DNA of 64,000 nt from Eremophila alpestris peregrina. Its lineage: Eukaryota > Chordata > Aves > Passeriformes > Alaudidae. Every line of letters begins with the position of its first letter. Position 1 is the first letter of the stretch. The position numbers and the translations under genes are program-made. The stretch covers positions 1,161,268 to 1,225,267 of the forward strand of contig WMCF01000021.1 of assembly GCA_009792885.1 (NCBI GenBank). The letters run 5' to 3'. The notes beneath the pieces were generated by a model. The model did no database searches, was not told the DNA's origin, and saw nothing but the letters and a program-made list of their open reading frames with translations. Below, in pieces: positions 63,501 to 64,000 of the stretch.

Positions 63501-64000
63501 GAACACTGAGACTGCTTTAACAGGCAGAGAAGCTGCATGGCTGCTGGTCCAGTCCCTGGCCTTGAGATGGTACAACCCACCCCAGCAGGCAACACTGCCC
63601 TGGAGGAAAGGACAGCAGGGAAATGTAACTCTGCAGCCATCCCAGCTATCCTGCTGCTTCTCTGCTTTGGCCACACGATTTTAAAAAGTGCCTGTGATGG
63701 GCAGTGCTGTCCCTCTGCCAGCAATGACCACTAACACTGGATGGTAACATTCATGCCAAAGAGAACAAAAGGCAAGGTGGAAGGAAGATGCTCTGCCTGA
63801 CCTGGGTGAGGAGAACACTGGGCAGCAAGCACAGTTCCAGGCTGAAGCCCTGGGGAGGCTTGCTCCTGCCCTTTGCAGGAAAAGCACAACAATATCAGCA
63901 TGCTCACCTTAGTAGAAACACTACTGATTCCCAAAGAGAATTTCCCCACACACAAACAATTTTTGGAACCAGAGAAACTCCTAATGTGACCAGTCACCCC
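60560..64000. other. Non-coding stretch to the window end
   Basis: AT-rich with GC-rich CpG-poor patches at 61660-61830 and 63480-63860, where 65-115 codon frames overlap on both strands. T11 at 62460-62470. No repeat family or gene recognised. Confidence 0.4.

Noticed and set aside
1..64000. CRISPR arrays, prophage, operons, rRNA or tRNA genes
   Set aside because: None found. The sequence is vertebrate nuclear DNA and the only regular repeat array is the minisatellite at 56.5-57.0 kb.

Overview
This is vertebrate nuclear DNA, most likely from a bird and plausibly a passerine. The organism call rests on two minus-strand 3' fragments of CR1 LINEs (1844-1935 and 15653-16048) in the form common in avian genomes, on the absence of mammalian Alu, B1 or L1 sequence, and on an AT-rich background dotted with short GC-rich, CpG-poor patches. 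There are no operons, ribosome binding sites, CRISPR arrays or dense ORFs. The many short open frames look like chance or are products of GC-rich composition.

Layout. 1-17 kb: non-coding DNA with a few short tandem duplications and the two CR1 fragments. 17.4-17.6 kb: a compact CpG-rich island. 18.4-23.8 kb: AT-rich, repeat-poor DNA. 23.86-24.68 kb: the most exon-like part of the window. It holds an 80-codon open stretch on the minus strand that follows a possible splice acceptor, then a 52-bp CpG-enriched island flanked by AG and GTAAGT on the plus strand, next to a perfect 9-bp inverted repeat that reads as two nuclear-receptor half-sites. 25-32 kb: AT-rich DNA with GC-rich patches at 27.2 and 29.5 kb. 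32.8-33.3 kb: a decayed plus-strand CR1/L2-like reverse transcriptase fragment. 39.67-39.73 kb: a 24-base gap followed by 33 T. 48.0 and 48.9 kb: pieces resembling old dispersed amniote repeats. 50.4-50.7 kb: a frameshifted minus-strand relic resembling the zinc-finger part of a Gypsy/retroviral-type integrase. 56.5-57.0 kb: an 18-19 bp minisatellite with a higher-order repeat and a 55-base gap, directly beside a second CpG-rich island (57.0-57.25 kb). 57.3-64 kb: mostly AT-rich non-coding DNA with GC-rich patches and one splice-bounded 171-bp candidate exon.

No complete gene can be named. The simplest reading is a large intron or intergenic region. Long A runs greatly outnumber long T runs on the plus strand (13 to 2 at 12 bases or more), which hints that any transcription through the window may run on the minus strand. 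The strand of the best exon candidate fits that, but neither point is proof. All repeat and exon calls come from reading by eye, without database searches.
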